Assembly (NCBI RefSeq): GCF_014172405.1
Contig: NZ_WNXC01000001.1
Coordinates: 1,488,001 to 1,552,000 of the forward strand
Direction of reading: 5' to 3'
Source of the DNA: Pedobacter gandavensis
Lineage (GTDB): Bacteria; Bacteroidota; Bacteroidia; Sphingobacteriales; Sphingobacteriaceae
DNA: 64,000 nucleotides
Position numbers and translations under genes: made by a program. Below, one piece after another: positions 56,765 to 64,000 of the stretch. Each line of letters begins with the position of its first letter. Within the stretch, counting starts at the first letter, position 1. The notes under the pieces are model-generated. The model had not been told where the DNA came from. It searched no databases and saw only the letters and a list, made by a program, of their open reading frames with translations.

Positions 56765-57619
56765 ATGATAACAATTGACAGAAGAAAAGACCTCTCTTAC
56801 AAAGAATTCATAGAGAAGTATCAAAAACCCGGTATTCCGGTGATCCTTGAAAATGCAACACAGGCCTGGAAATCCAGTCTGATTTTTACACCTGAATTCT
56901 TCAGAGAACGGTTTGGTAACCGAACCACTTGGTTTTCTAATAAAGAATATACCGTATCTGAGTTACTGGATTTAACAGCCAACAGCACAAAAGAGAACCC
57001 GGCACCCTACCCTGTTAAGTTCAATATCCTAACTCAGTTACCTGAAATCCGGGAATTTATGGACCCGATGGACATGAACCTGGTCAAGCCCAATTGGCTG
57101 AACCATAAGATCCTGAAGAATAAACTAGGAAACGGCATGGACTTACATATCGGTGGTGCAGGGAATTGCTATTCGGTACATAAAGATGCTTACGATGTGC
57201 ATGCCTGGCTCATCCAGCTGTATGGCGAAAAAGATGTCATCATTTTCCCAAGAGATCAGGAAGAGTTAATGTATCCTGGAAAGGGTGGCTTATTAGAATC
57301 CAGATCTCCGATAGACATTGCCAATCCAGATTACGAAAAATACCCAAGATTTAGAGAAGCCACACCTACCACCATTACTTTAAAGGCTGGAGAAGTGCTT
57401 TACATCCCGAGTGGCATCTGGCACACCACTCAAGCCCATGGTCAGAACATTTCTACCATCATCGATCAGGTGAACAGCTCTAATTATAAAGCCTGGAGAA
57501 GGGACGTTTATGTATATAAGAAATACCACAACAAATACCGCGCAATACTAGATTATGGCGCCGCAACCGCGATCGGTAACGCCTTTAAACTAGGAGAACT
57601 GATGGGGATGAAATTTTAA
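56765..57619 (+). CDS. JmjC-like cupin protein
   Basis: The 284-residue protein is a cupin_8/JmjC-like oxygenase. The iron ligands are H139 and D141 in VHKDAYDVHAW and H220 in IPSGIWHTTQ. The surrounding LIQLYGEKDVIIFPRDQ and LKAGEVLYIPSG pattern is typical of 2-oxoglutarate-dependent hydroxylases such as the aspartyl/asparaginyl or JmjC families. It is cytoplasmic and would hydroxylate a protein or small molecule. The substrate is unknown. It starts 164 bases after the amidohydrolase stop codon, beyond the terminator, so it has its own promoter. Confidence 0.85.
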   Translation: MITIDRRKDLSYKEFIEKYQKPGIPVILENATQAWKSSLIFTPEFFRERFGNRTTWFSNKEYTVSELLDLTANSTKENPAPYPVKFNILTQLPEIREFMDPMDMNLVKPNWLNHKILKNKLGNGMDLHIGGAGNCYSVHKDAYDVHAWLIQLYGEKDVIIFPRDQEELMYPGKGGLLESRSPIDIANPDYEKYPRFREATPTTITLKAGEVLYIPSGIWHTTQAHGQNISTIIDQVNSSNYKAWRRDVYVYKKYHNKYRAILDYGAATAIGNAFKLGELMGMKF

Positions 57620-57621
57620 CT

Positions 57622-57659
57622 ACAAAGCTGTATGCCAAACCATTGACATACAGCTTTGT
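57622..57659 (+). terminator. Terminator after the cupin gene
   Basis: Arms 57622-57634 and 57647-57659 are perfectly complementary over 13 bases with a 12-base loop, and T-rich sequence follows. It starts 2 bases after the stop codon. Confidence 0.87.
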
Positions 57660-57690
57660 TTATTTACATTAGTATCTTAAATCAAATCCT

Positions 57691-57780
57691 ATGGAAGTTC
57701 TTCTCGAATTGTTATTTGCATTATTAACCACAAACTGGGCTAAGAGTGGGCGTATTTTCAAAAAGCTTAAATCTTTTTAA
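57691..57780 (+). CDS. Possible small ORF, 29 residues
   Basis: An ATG-started frame encodes a 29-residue peptide with a hydrophobic first half (VLLELLFALL) and a basic tail (SGRIFKKLKSF). It lies after the cupin terminator. Its stop codon overlaps the stop of the convergent flavoprotein gene. The amphipathic layout is like that of small membrane peptides, but a frame this short arises by chance easily. I call it only as a candidate. Confidence 0.22.
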   Translation: MEVLLELLFALLTTNWAKSGRIFKKLKSF

Positions 57781-58967
57781 ATATTCTGCGCAATTACGTA
57801 ACCATTTGCCCAAGCCCACTGGAAATTATATCCGCCGAGCCATCCGGTAACATCCACACATTCCCCACCGAAATATAAACCCGGAATGCTTTTACATTCC
57901 AACGTTTTCGACGACAGCTCCTTTGTGTCAATACCACCTCTCATGACTTCCGCTTTATCATAACCTTTATCTCCTGCTGGCTTCACTTTGAAAAAATGAA
58001 TTGTCTGTTGAATCGTTTCCAATTCCACTTTAGTCAAGGCCGCAACCTGCTTTTCTAAAGGAAGGAATTTGCCCAGCGCATCGGTAAATTTCTTAGGATA
58101 ATAACGATTCAGTAAGGTAGAGAGCAATAATTTCCCATTATGTTTGCGCTCTTCTTCGATTAAATCTACCACAGATTGTCTCGGCAGCAGGTCGATATTG
58201 ATCGACTCTCCTCTTCTCCAATAGGAAGAAATTTGTAAGATTGCAGGGCCACTTAGGCCCCAATGTGTAAACAAAATGTTCTCTTCAAAAGAGATTTGGT
58301 CATTGCTCACTTCGCAGAAAACCGAGTTCCCCGACAAAGCCGCATACCAGTCTTCATCTTTTCCCGTAATCGTTAAGGGCACCAATGCAGGAGCCGTTTC
58401 TATGATATTTAACCCATGCTTTCTCGCAAACCGCAAGGCGAAATCTGTAGCACCCATTTTTGGAATTGGCAAGCCACCAGTTGCAATCACCAATTTCGGC
58501 GCCTTCAACGTTCTCGACTTACTCCCTTTATCAAAGCTGACCGAAAAACCATCCGCCGTTTGTTCAATATCAGTTACTGCTGCATCACATATAATCTGCT
58601 GACCAAAATCATGGCAGAGTTCTGTAAATACGCCCACAATGTCCTTCGCATTCTTGCCATCAGGAAAAAGTTGCCCTAAAGTTTTTTCTTTTCCTTGAAT
58701 CCCGTACGTTTCAAAAAAGCTAATCGTATCCTCCACTGTCCACTGCGTAAAAGCAGATTTTAAGAAATGTTTGTTGTTGGAAATAAATTGTTCATCACTG
58801 GCAAACAGGTTGGTATAGTTACACCTACCCCCTCCGGAAATCAAAATCTTAGCACCCGGTTTATCGCTTTTTTCCAACAATATCACCCGCTTTCCCAAAT
58901 AGCCCGCTTGTACTGCACACATTAAACCACATGCACCAGCACCAATAATTATAGCATCTGCCTCCAT
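57777..58967 (-). CDS. FAD-dependent oxidoreductase of the YhiN/HI0933 family
   Basis: I chose the ATG giving MEADAIIIGAGACGLMCAVQAG rather than the upstream frame, which would overlap purK and puts 21 residues in front of the FAD fold. The 396-residue protein has the dinucleotide-binding GAGACG loop near residue 9. A second motif LIATGGLPIPKMGATDFALRFARKHG and the C-terminal PGLYFGGECVDVTGWLGGYNFQWAWANG complete the flavoprotein. The reaction of this family is not well defined. It is convergent with the cupin gene and divergent from purK, 56 bases away. Confidence 0.9.
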   Translation of the reverse strand: MEADAIIIGAGACGLMCAVQAGYLGKRVILLEKSDKPGAKILISGGGRCNYTNLFASDEQFISNNKHFLKSAFTQWTVEDTISFFETYGIQGKEKTLGQLFPDGKNAKDIVGVFTELCHDFGQQIICDAAVTDIEQTADGFSVSFDKGSKSRTLKAPKLVIATGGLPIPKMGATDFALRFARKHGLNIIETAPALVPLTITGKDEDWYAALSGNSVFCEVSNDQISFEENILFTHWGLSGPAILQISSYWRRGESINIDLLPRQSVVDLIEEERKHNGKLLLSTLLNRYYPKKFTDALGKFLPLEKQVAALTKVELETIQQTIHFFKVKPAGDKGYDKAEVMRGGIDTKELSSKTLECKSIPGLYFGGECVDVTGWLGGYNFQWAWANGYVIAQNI

Positions 58968-59023
58968 CAATCCGTTTATATTGTTATTTTTGTGCAAAAT
59001 AAGCATAACTTTTTCATATCGAT

Positions 59024-60163
59024 ATGGCAAAACAAATAAGTGATTTAAAATTAGGCATATTAGGTGGCGGTCAATTGGGCAGGATGTTGATACAGGAAGC
59101 CATCAATTATAATTTAACCACTTTAATTTTAGATCCGGATACTGACGCTCCATGTAAACACCTGGCAAACTACTTTGAATGTGGTTCTATCACAGATTTC
59201 GACACCGTTTATAATTTCGGCAAGAAAGCAGACATCATTACTATTGAAATAGAAAAGGTAAATATTGAAGCACTGGAACAACTGGAAAAAGAAGGAAAAC
59301 TAGTATACCCACAATCCAGGGTGATCCGACTAATTCAAGACAAAGGTGTTCAAAAACAATTCTTTAAAGAAAACAATATCCCTACTGCGCCTTTCCAATT
59401 GGTGAATACCAAAGAAGACATGCGCAATAGCTACATTCCATTCCCTTACATACTTAAACAGCGTAAAGATGGTTATGACGGTAAAGGGGTCATGAAAATA
59501 AACAACATAGAGGACATTGATAATGCATTTGATGCCCCATGTTTAATTGAGGAACTCGTAGATTTTGAAAAAGAAATCGCAGTCATCGTTTCCAGAAACC
59601 CTAATGGTGAGATGAAGACCTTCCCAATGGTGGAAATGGAATTCAATGCGGAAGCAAATCTGGTAGAGTTTTTAATCTCTCCTTCTACTTACCCGGAATC
59701 CATTCAGGAAAGAGCAGAAGTGATTGCAAAAAACATTGCAACCTCTTTAAATATTACGGGTCTGCTGGCCGTAGAGATGTTTGTCACCAAAACAGGAGAA
59801 ATTCTCGTGAATGAATTGGCACCACGCCCACACAATAGCGGACACCAAACCATTGAAGGAAACTACGTATCTCAATTTAACCAACATTTACGTGCAATTT
59901 TCAACCTTCCTTTAGGAGATACCCGTGCAACAAACAATGCGGTGATGATCAACCTTCTGGGAGAGAAAAACCATACCGGTGTAGCCAAATACAAAGGCTT
60001 AGAAAAAGTAATGGCCATCGATGGCGTTTACGTACACCTTTACGGTAAAAAATATACCAAGCCTTTCCGCAAAATGGGACACATTACGATTGTAGATCAA
60101 AACCGCGAGAAAGCAATTGAAAAAGCCAATTACATCAAAGAAACATTAAAAGTTATTTCCTAA
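59024..60163 (+). CDS. purK: N5-carboxyaminoimidazole ribonucleotide synthase
   Basis: The 379-residue protein is an ATP-grasp enzyme. It has [12 protein letters not shown] at the start, [14 protein letters not shown] as the ATP-binding loop, and [20 protein letters not shown] near the active site. It uses ATP and bicarbonate to carboxylate 5-aminoimidazole ribonucleotide in purine synthesis. Its stop codon overlaps the start of purE by one base, so the pathway's two consecutive steps are coupled. Confidence 0.96.
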   Translation: MAKQISDLKLGILGGGQLGRMLIQEAINYNLTTLILDPDTDAPCKHLANYFECGSITDFDTVYNFGKKADIITIEIEKVNIEALEQLEKEGKLVYPQSRVIRLIQDKGVQKQFFKENNIPTAPFQLVNTKEDMRNSYIPFPYILKQRKDGYDGKGVMKINNIEDIDNAFDAPCLIEELVDFEKEIAVIVSRNPNGEMKTFPMVEMEFNAEANLVEFLISPSTYPESIQERAEVIAKNIATSLNITGLLAVEMFVTKTGEILVNELAPRPHNSGHQTIEGNYVSQFNQHLRAIFNLPLGDTRATNNAVMINLLGEKNHTGVAKYKGLEKVMAIDGVYVHLYGKKYTKPFRKMGHITIVDQNREKAIEKANYIKETLKVIS

Positions 60164-60654
60164 TGAGCATACAAGTAGGCATTATTATGGGCAGCAAGTC
60201 TGACCTCCATATCATGAAAGACGCAGCCGATATCATGAAAGAGTTCGGTATACAATTTGAAATGACCGTCGTGTCAGCTCACCGTACTCCGGAAAAAATG
60301 TATGAATACGCGAAAACTGCAGCATCAAGAGGATTAAAAGTGATCATCGCCGGTGCAGGTGGTGCAGCACATTTACCTGGAATGGTGGCTTCCATCACTA
60401 CCCTACCGGTAATCGGTGTACCCGTAAAATCATCTAACTCTATTGATGGATGGGATTCTATCCTGTCTATCCTTCAAATGCCAAATGGTATCCCTGTAGC
60501 CACAGTAGCGTTAAATGCAGCAAAGAATGCCGGTTTATTAGCCGTGCAAATCTTAGGTACCGCAAGTCCGGAAATTGCTGTAAAAATGCAACAGTATAAA
60601 GATGATTTAAAGAAAAAGATTGAAGAAAGCGCAATCGATCTTGAAAATTACTAA
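60163..60654 (+). CDS. purE: N5-carboxyaminoimidazole ribonucleotide mutase
   Basis: The 163-residue protein has the class I PurE signature [24 protein letters not shown] and [11 protein letters not shown], with [11 protein letters not shown] and [15 protein letters not shown]. It moves the carboxylate from N5 to C4 of the ribonucleotide. It follows purK with a one-base overlap and is ended by a hairpin at 60664-60700. Confidence 0.97.
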   Translation: MSIQVGIIMGSKSDLHIMKDAADIMKEFGIQFEMTVVSAHRTPEKMYEYAKTAASRGLKVIIAGAGGAAHLPGMVASITTLPVIGVPVKSSNSIDGWDSILSILQMPNGIPVATVALNAAKNAGLLAVQILGTASPEIAVKMQQYKDDLKKKIEESAIDLENY

Positions 60655-60663
60655 TCTTAATCG

Positions 60664-60700
60664 CGGTAATATCAGGGTGTTTTCAGCGCTGATATTACCG
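60664..60700. terminator. Terminator after purE
   Basis: Arms 60664-60675 and 60689-60700 are perfectly complementary over 12 bases. A short T-run follows on the plus strand. It lies between the converging purE and yqgE-like genes. Confidence 0.8.
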
Positions 60701-60717
60701 TTTATGATCATCCCTGA

Positions 60718-61281
60718 TTAATTCAGATTGGGATTCTGAGGGAAATTACTGACATGGGCGTATTTAGGTCCAAGGTTAATGATCACTTCCTTCCATAATT
60801 CCTCTTCATTGTGAGAAAATACCACATCAGCATCATACTGATCGGACACAATCCAGGTATTCTCCTTCATTTCGTCCTGTAACTGCTCGCCGGACCATCC
60901 CGAATAACCGATAAAAAACTTAATATCTTCTGGTTTAATGTGTTGGTTATTCACCAATATCTTTAGCGCTTCAAAATTACCACCCCAATACACACCTTTA
61001 GCAACTTCCTCAGCGTCAGTTAGCAAATCGGAACAACGGTGGATAAAATGGATGGTATCTACCGCAACTGGCCCACCGATATATACCGGAAAATTTCCTC
61101 CCGTAAAATCAGGCACCAGGTCACTCAGTAACAAGGTACTTTTATGGTTTAAAATAAACCCAACCGTTCCCTCTTCCTGATGTTCAGTTACCAAAACTAC
61201 TGAACGCTTGAAGTTAGGGTCCATTAAAAATGGCTCCGAGATTAATAATTTACCTGCTGATGGCGCTAAAGGACTTAACAT
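60718..61281 (-). CDS. YqgE/AlgH family protein
   Basis: The 187-residue protein carries the family's start GKLLISEPFLMDPNFKRSVVLVTEHQEEGTVGFILNHKS and FIGYSGWSGEQLQDEMKENTWIV. The family is widespread and its function is unclear. AlgH was reported to affect alginate genes in Pseudomonas. It is convergent with purE and divergent from pdxH, 49 bases away. Confidence 0.93.
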   Translation of the reverse strand: MLSPLAPSAGKLLISEPFLMDPNFKRSVVLVTEHQEEGTVGFILNHKSTLLLSDLVPDFTGGNFPVYIGGPVAVDTIHFIHRCSDLLTDAEEVAKGVYWGGNFEALKILVNNQHIKPEDIKFFIGYSGWSGEQLQDEMKENTWIVSDQYDADVVFSHNEEELWKEVIINLGPKYAHVSNFPQNPNLN

Positions 61282-61330
61282 TTCGGAAATTTAGCGATAA
61301 TATTAAATAAACTAAAACCTATTTTTGCAT

Positions 61331-61981
61331 ATGGAGCTAAATAAACAAAATCTACACGACTTAAGACAGGAATATCGCTCAGCACAACTGAACGAAACTG
61401 ATGTGGAAAGCAATCCCATCCTGCAATTCAAAAAATGGTTTACCGAAGCGGTAGACTCGAAATTATTTGAACCAAACGTCATGACTCTGGCAACAGCAAG
61501 TGCCAAGGGCATACCTTCTGCACGTATACTCCTGCTAAAGGGCTTCGATGAAGATGGTTTTGTATTCTATACGAATTACAATAGTGATAAAGGAAAAAAC
61601 CTCGCAGAAAACCCACATGCTTCCATGGTATTCTTCTGGCCGGAACTGGAAAGACAAATACGCATAGATGGCACAGTGACCAAAATTGCTCCGGAAGATT
61701 CTACTGCTTATTTTCATTCGCGCCCGATAGGTAGCCAAATTGGTGCAAGCGCTTCAGCACAAAGTAGTGTCATCCCAAACCGGGAAATATTAGAAGAAAA
61801 GGTAAAACAACTGACTGCAGAATTTGAAGGCAAAGAAATCCCTCGTCCGCTACATTGGGGAGGATATTTACTGAGTCCTACTCATATTGAGTTCTGGCAA
61901 GGCCGCCCTAGTCGCCTGCACGACCGTTTAAATTATCACTTAGTGGAAGGTTCATGGATTATCAATAGATTAGCGCCATAA
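61331..61981 (+). CDS. pdxH: Pyridoxamine 5'-phosphate oxidase
   Basis: I chose the ATG giving MELNKQNLHDLRQEYRSAQLNE over a TTG two codons upstream. The 216-residue FMN enzyme has VMTLATASAKGIPSARILLLKGFDEDGFVFYTNY and the C-terminal signature PLHWGGYLLSPTHIEFWQGRPSRLHDR. It makes pyridoxal 5'-phosphate from PNP or PMP, the cofactor needed by BioF and other enzymes. The hydroxyacyl-CoA dehydrogenase gene follows 23 bases later. Confidence 0.96.
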   Translation: MELNKQNLHDLRQEYRSAQLNETDVESNPILQFKKWFTEAVDSKLFEPNVMTLATASAKGIPSARILLLKGFDEDGFVFYTNYNSDKGKNLAENPHASMVFFWPELERQIRIDGTVTKIAPEDSTAYFHSRPIGSQIGASASAQSSVIPNREILEEKVKQLTAEFEGKEIPRPLHWGGYLLSPTHIEFWQGRPSRLHDRLNYHLVEGSWIINRLAP

Positions 61982-62004
61982 CTTATTACCTTAAAGAAAC
62001 ATAA

Positions 62005-62895
62005 ATGAAGAACATCGCAGTGATTGGCTCAGGAACTATGGGCAATGGAATCGCGCATACTTTTGCGCAGTTTGGTTATCAGGTAAACTTAATTGATGTC
62101 AATAATGAGGCTTTGGATCGCGCCATCGCAACCATTGCTAAAAATCTGGACCGTCAGCTGAGCAAGGGTACCATTACGGAAACCGAAAAAACAAACACGC
62201 TTAAAAACATCATTAACTTCACTGATATGAAGGCTGGCGTTGCCGATGCTGACTTGATTGTTGAAGCTGCAACGGAAAACCTGGACCTTAAACTGAAAAT
62301 CTTTAAAGACCTGGATAGCTTTGCGAAGCCTGCTGCCATCCTGGCCAGCAACACTTCTTCCATCTCTATCACCAAAATAGCTTCAGTCACCAACCGCGGC
62401 GATAAAGTGATTGGCATGCATTTCATGAATCCCGTTCCTGTGATGAAACTCGTAGAAGTAATCAGAGGCTATGCAACCAGCAATGAAACCACTGCAATCG
62501 TCATGGAGCTTTCTACAAAATTGGCTAAGACCCCGGTAGAAGTAAACGACTACCCGGGCTTTGTAGCCAACAGGATTTTAATGCCCATGATCAATGAAGC
62601 GATATACACCCTGTACGAAAACGTAGCAGGAGTATCCGAAATTGACACGGTGATGAAACTGGGAATGGCACATCCAATGGGACCACTTCAACTGGCTGAT
62701 TTTATTGGCCTTGACGTTTGCCTGGCGATCTTAAACGTGCTGCATGATGGTTTTGGAAATCCTAAATATGCACCATGCCCATTACTGGTCAATATGGTGA
62801 CTGCCGGAAACAAAGGTGTAAAATCCGGAGAAGGCTTTTACAACTATGCAAATGGCATAAAAGACGCTGTTGTGGCTAATAAATTTAGTAAATAA
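62005..62895 (+). CDS. 3-hydroxyacyl-CoA dehydrogenase (3-hydroxybutyryl-CoA type)
   Basis: The 296-residue protein has the NAD-binding start AVIGSGTMGNGIAHTFAQFGYQVNLIDVN, the catalytic region ASNTSSISITKIAS, HFMNPVPVMKLVEVI, and the C-terminal KLGMAHPMGPLQLADFIGLDV. It is the stand-alone form, not fused to an enoyl-CoA hydratase. It interconverts 3-hydroxyacyl-CoA and 3-ketoacyl-CoA in fatty-acid or butyrate metabolism. Confidence 0.94.
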   Translation: MKNIAVIGSGTMGNGIAHTFAQFGYQVNLIDVNNEALDRAIATIAKNLDRQLSKGTITETEKTNTLKNIINFTDMKAGVADADLIVEAATENLDLKLKIFKDLDSFAKPAAILASNTSSISITKIASVTNRGDKVIGMHFMNPVPVMKLVEVIRGYATSNETTAIVMELSTKLAKTPVEVNDYPGFVANRILMPMINEAIYTLYENVAGVSEIDTVMKLGMAHPMGPLQLADFIGLDVCLAILNVLHDGFGNPKYAPCPLLVNMVTAGNKGVKSGEGFYNYANGIKDAVVANKFSK

Positions 62896-62931
62896 TATCA
62901 ATTTTAAGCCTTTTATACTAACTTTACACCC

Positions 62932-63954
62932 ATGAATGAAAATCTGGACCCGAACGCTGAAAGTTTAACCCCTATCGAACGTGATATTGAAAAAGTATTA
63001 CGTCCGCAGGCATTTGAAGACTTTACAGGTCAGGAAAAGATCATGGAGAACTTAAAGATCTTTGTAGAGGCTGCAAAGTTACGCGGAGAACCTTTAGACC
63101 ATGTTTTATTACATGGTCCTCCGGGACTTGGTAAAACTACCCTCTCCTATATCATTGCCAATGAAATGGGTGTAGGAATTAAAGTAACCTCAGGTCCGGT
63201 TCTGGATAAACCAGGCGACCTGGCCGGATTGTTAACCGGCCTGGATGAAGGTGATATCTTGTTTATCGATGAGATCCACAGGCTAAGCCCATTGGTAGAA
63301 GAATATTTGTATTCTGCAATGGAGGATTTCAAGATCGACATCATGCTGGAAAGTGGCCCAAATGCCCGTTCCGTACAAATCAGTCTGAATCCTTTCACCT
63401 TAGTTGGAGCCACTACCCGCTCCGGATTACTAACCGCACCATTAAGGGCCAGGTTTGGGATCAATTCCCGTCTGGCTTATTATGATGCGAAACTACTGAC
63501 CACCATCGTACTCCGCTCCTCTGATATCCTAAAAACACCAATCACCGAAGAAGGTGCTTATGAGATTGCACGCCGCAGCAGGGGAACACCTCGTATTGCC
63601 AATGCCCTACTCAGACGTACCCGGGATTTCGCACAGATCAAAGGTAATGGGAAGATTGATACCGCCATTTCCAGATATGCATTGAAAGCTTTAAATGTAG
63701 ATGAACACGGTCTGGATGAAATGGACAACAGAATCCTGGTCACCATTATCGACAAGTTTAAAGGTGGCCCTGTAGGCTTAAAAACCATTGCTACCGCCGT
63801 AGGAGAAGATGAAGGAACCATCGAAGAGGTTTATGAACCCTTTTTAATTCAAGAAGGATTTCTGATGCGTACTTCCCGTGGAAGAGAGGTAACTGAAGCC
63901 GCTTACAAACACCTGCAAAAGAACTTCCCAGGACATACAGGCAAACTATTTTAA
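62932..63954 (+). CDS. ruvB: Holliday junction branch migration ATPase RuvB
   Basis: The 340-residue protein has Walker A in [16 protein letters not shown] near 62-77, Walker B as [17 protein letters not shown], the sensor [19 protein letters not shown], and a C-terminal winged helix. It drives branch migration of Holliday junctions with RuvA. The stop codon falls 46 bases before the window end. No other recombination gene is visible next to it. Confidence 0.97.
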   Translation: MNENLDPNAESLTPIERDIEKVLRPQAFEDFTGQEKIMENLKIFVEAAKLRGEPLDHVLLHGPPGLGKTTLSYIIANEMGVGIKVTSGPVLDKPGDLAGLLTGLDEGDILFIDEIHRLSPLVEEYLYSAMEDFKIDIMLESGPNARSVQISLNPFTLVGATTRSGLLTAPLRARFGINSRLAYYDAKLLTTIVLRSSDILKTPITEEGAYEIARRSRGTPRIANALLRRTRDFAQIKGNGKIDTAISRYALKALNVDEHGLDEMDNRILVTIIDKFKGGPVGLKTIATAVGEDEGTIEEVYEPFLIQEGFLMRTSRGREVTEAAYKHLQKNFPGHTGKLF

Positions 63955-64000
63955 GTATTTACCTGCTTTAGGCATCATTTCTGTGTTGATCACCTAAACC

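Noticed and set aside
1..64000. CRISPR arrays, tRNA or rRNA genes, prophage
   Set aside because: I saw no regularly spaced repeats, no cloverleaf-like sequence and no phage structural genes. A tRNAscan or CRISPR search was not possible here.

Overview
The window looks like chromosomal DNA of a member of the Bacteroidota, most likely Sphingobacteriaceae (Pedobacter or a close relative). The reasons are a SusC/SusD pair with an STN-bearing SusC next to an ECF sigma factor and a FecR anti-sigma factor, TlpA-type thioredoxin lipoprotein-like genes, a PdxH/YqgE/PurEK housekeeping block typical of the group, AT-rich intergenic DNA, and almost no Shine-Dalgarno sequences in front of starts. This is inferred from gene families and style, not from a database search.

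Positions 1-22301 are the larger part of an extracellular polysaccharide locus, entirely on the minus strand. Reading in transcription order it holds a nucleotide-sugar 6-dehydrogenase, a Wzx-type flippase, a GT2 and several GT4 glycosyltransferases, an initiating sugar transferase, a Wzy-like polymerase, a methyltransferase, a glucosamine-transferase-like beta-propeller protein, an AsnB-type amidotransferase, a uronate epimerase, a secreted lipoprotein polysaccharide lyase, two paralogous FemAB-like aminoacyl/acyl transferases flanking a PhyH-type dioxygenase and a GNAT acetyltransferase, and a CapD/WbpM-type dehydratase. The gene set predicts a Wzx/Wzy polymer with uronic acids, possibly amidated and decorated with acyl or aminoacyl groups. 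No Wza or Wzc export gene lies in the window. A 97-bp leader element (88% identical) occurs just upstream of the lyase and again at the very left edge, and a diverged version with compensatory hairpin changes lies in the leader of the first gene of the cluster.

Positions 22847-26321 on the plus strand carry four transcription regulators in a row: a small HTH protein, a Crp-like/AraC fusion, an AraC protein and a Crp/Fnr protein. They are followed by an unknown 146-residue protein. Positions 27145-28357 hold a MauE/DoxX-type membrane redox protein and two paralogous small secreted proteins, each with a conserved cysteine pair. Opposite them, on the minus strand, are a TlpA-like thioredoxin protein, SusD, SusC with an STN domain, FecR and an ECF sigma factor (28394-37015). 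I regard this set as the best candidate in the window for a little-described system: secreted two-cysteine peptides with their own redox partners and a regulated outer-membrane transporter.

A 1-kb AT-rich stretch without genes (37016-38030) separates this from a second TlpA-like protein and a class A penicillin-binding protein. The right half is mostly housekeeping: a degenerate GIY-YIG protein, an S24-type repressor, bioF-bioD, the conserved thrS-infC-rpmI-rplT operon (infC has no ATG start), an Fe-S cysteine-rich oxidoreductase, an UMF1-type MFS transporter, a DUF2807 lipoprotein, recQ, a TolB-propeller/amidohydrolase fusion, a JmjC-like cupin protein, a YhiN-type flavoprotein, purK-purE, yqgE, pdxH, a 3-hydroxyacyl-CoA dehydrogenase and ruvB. 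Ten hairpins are listed, most of them good intrinsic terminators that delimit these units.
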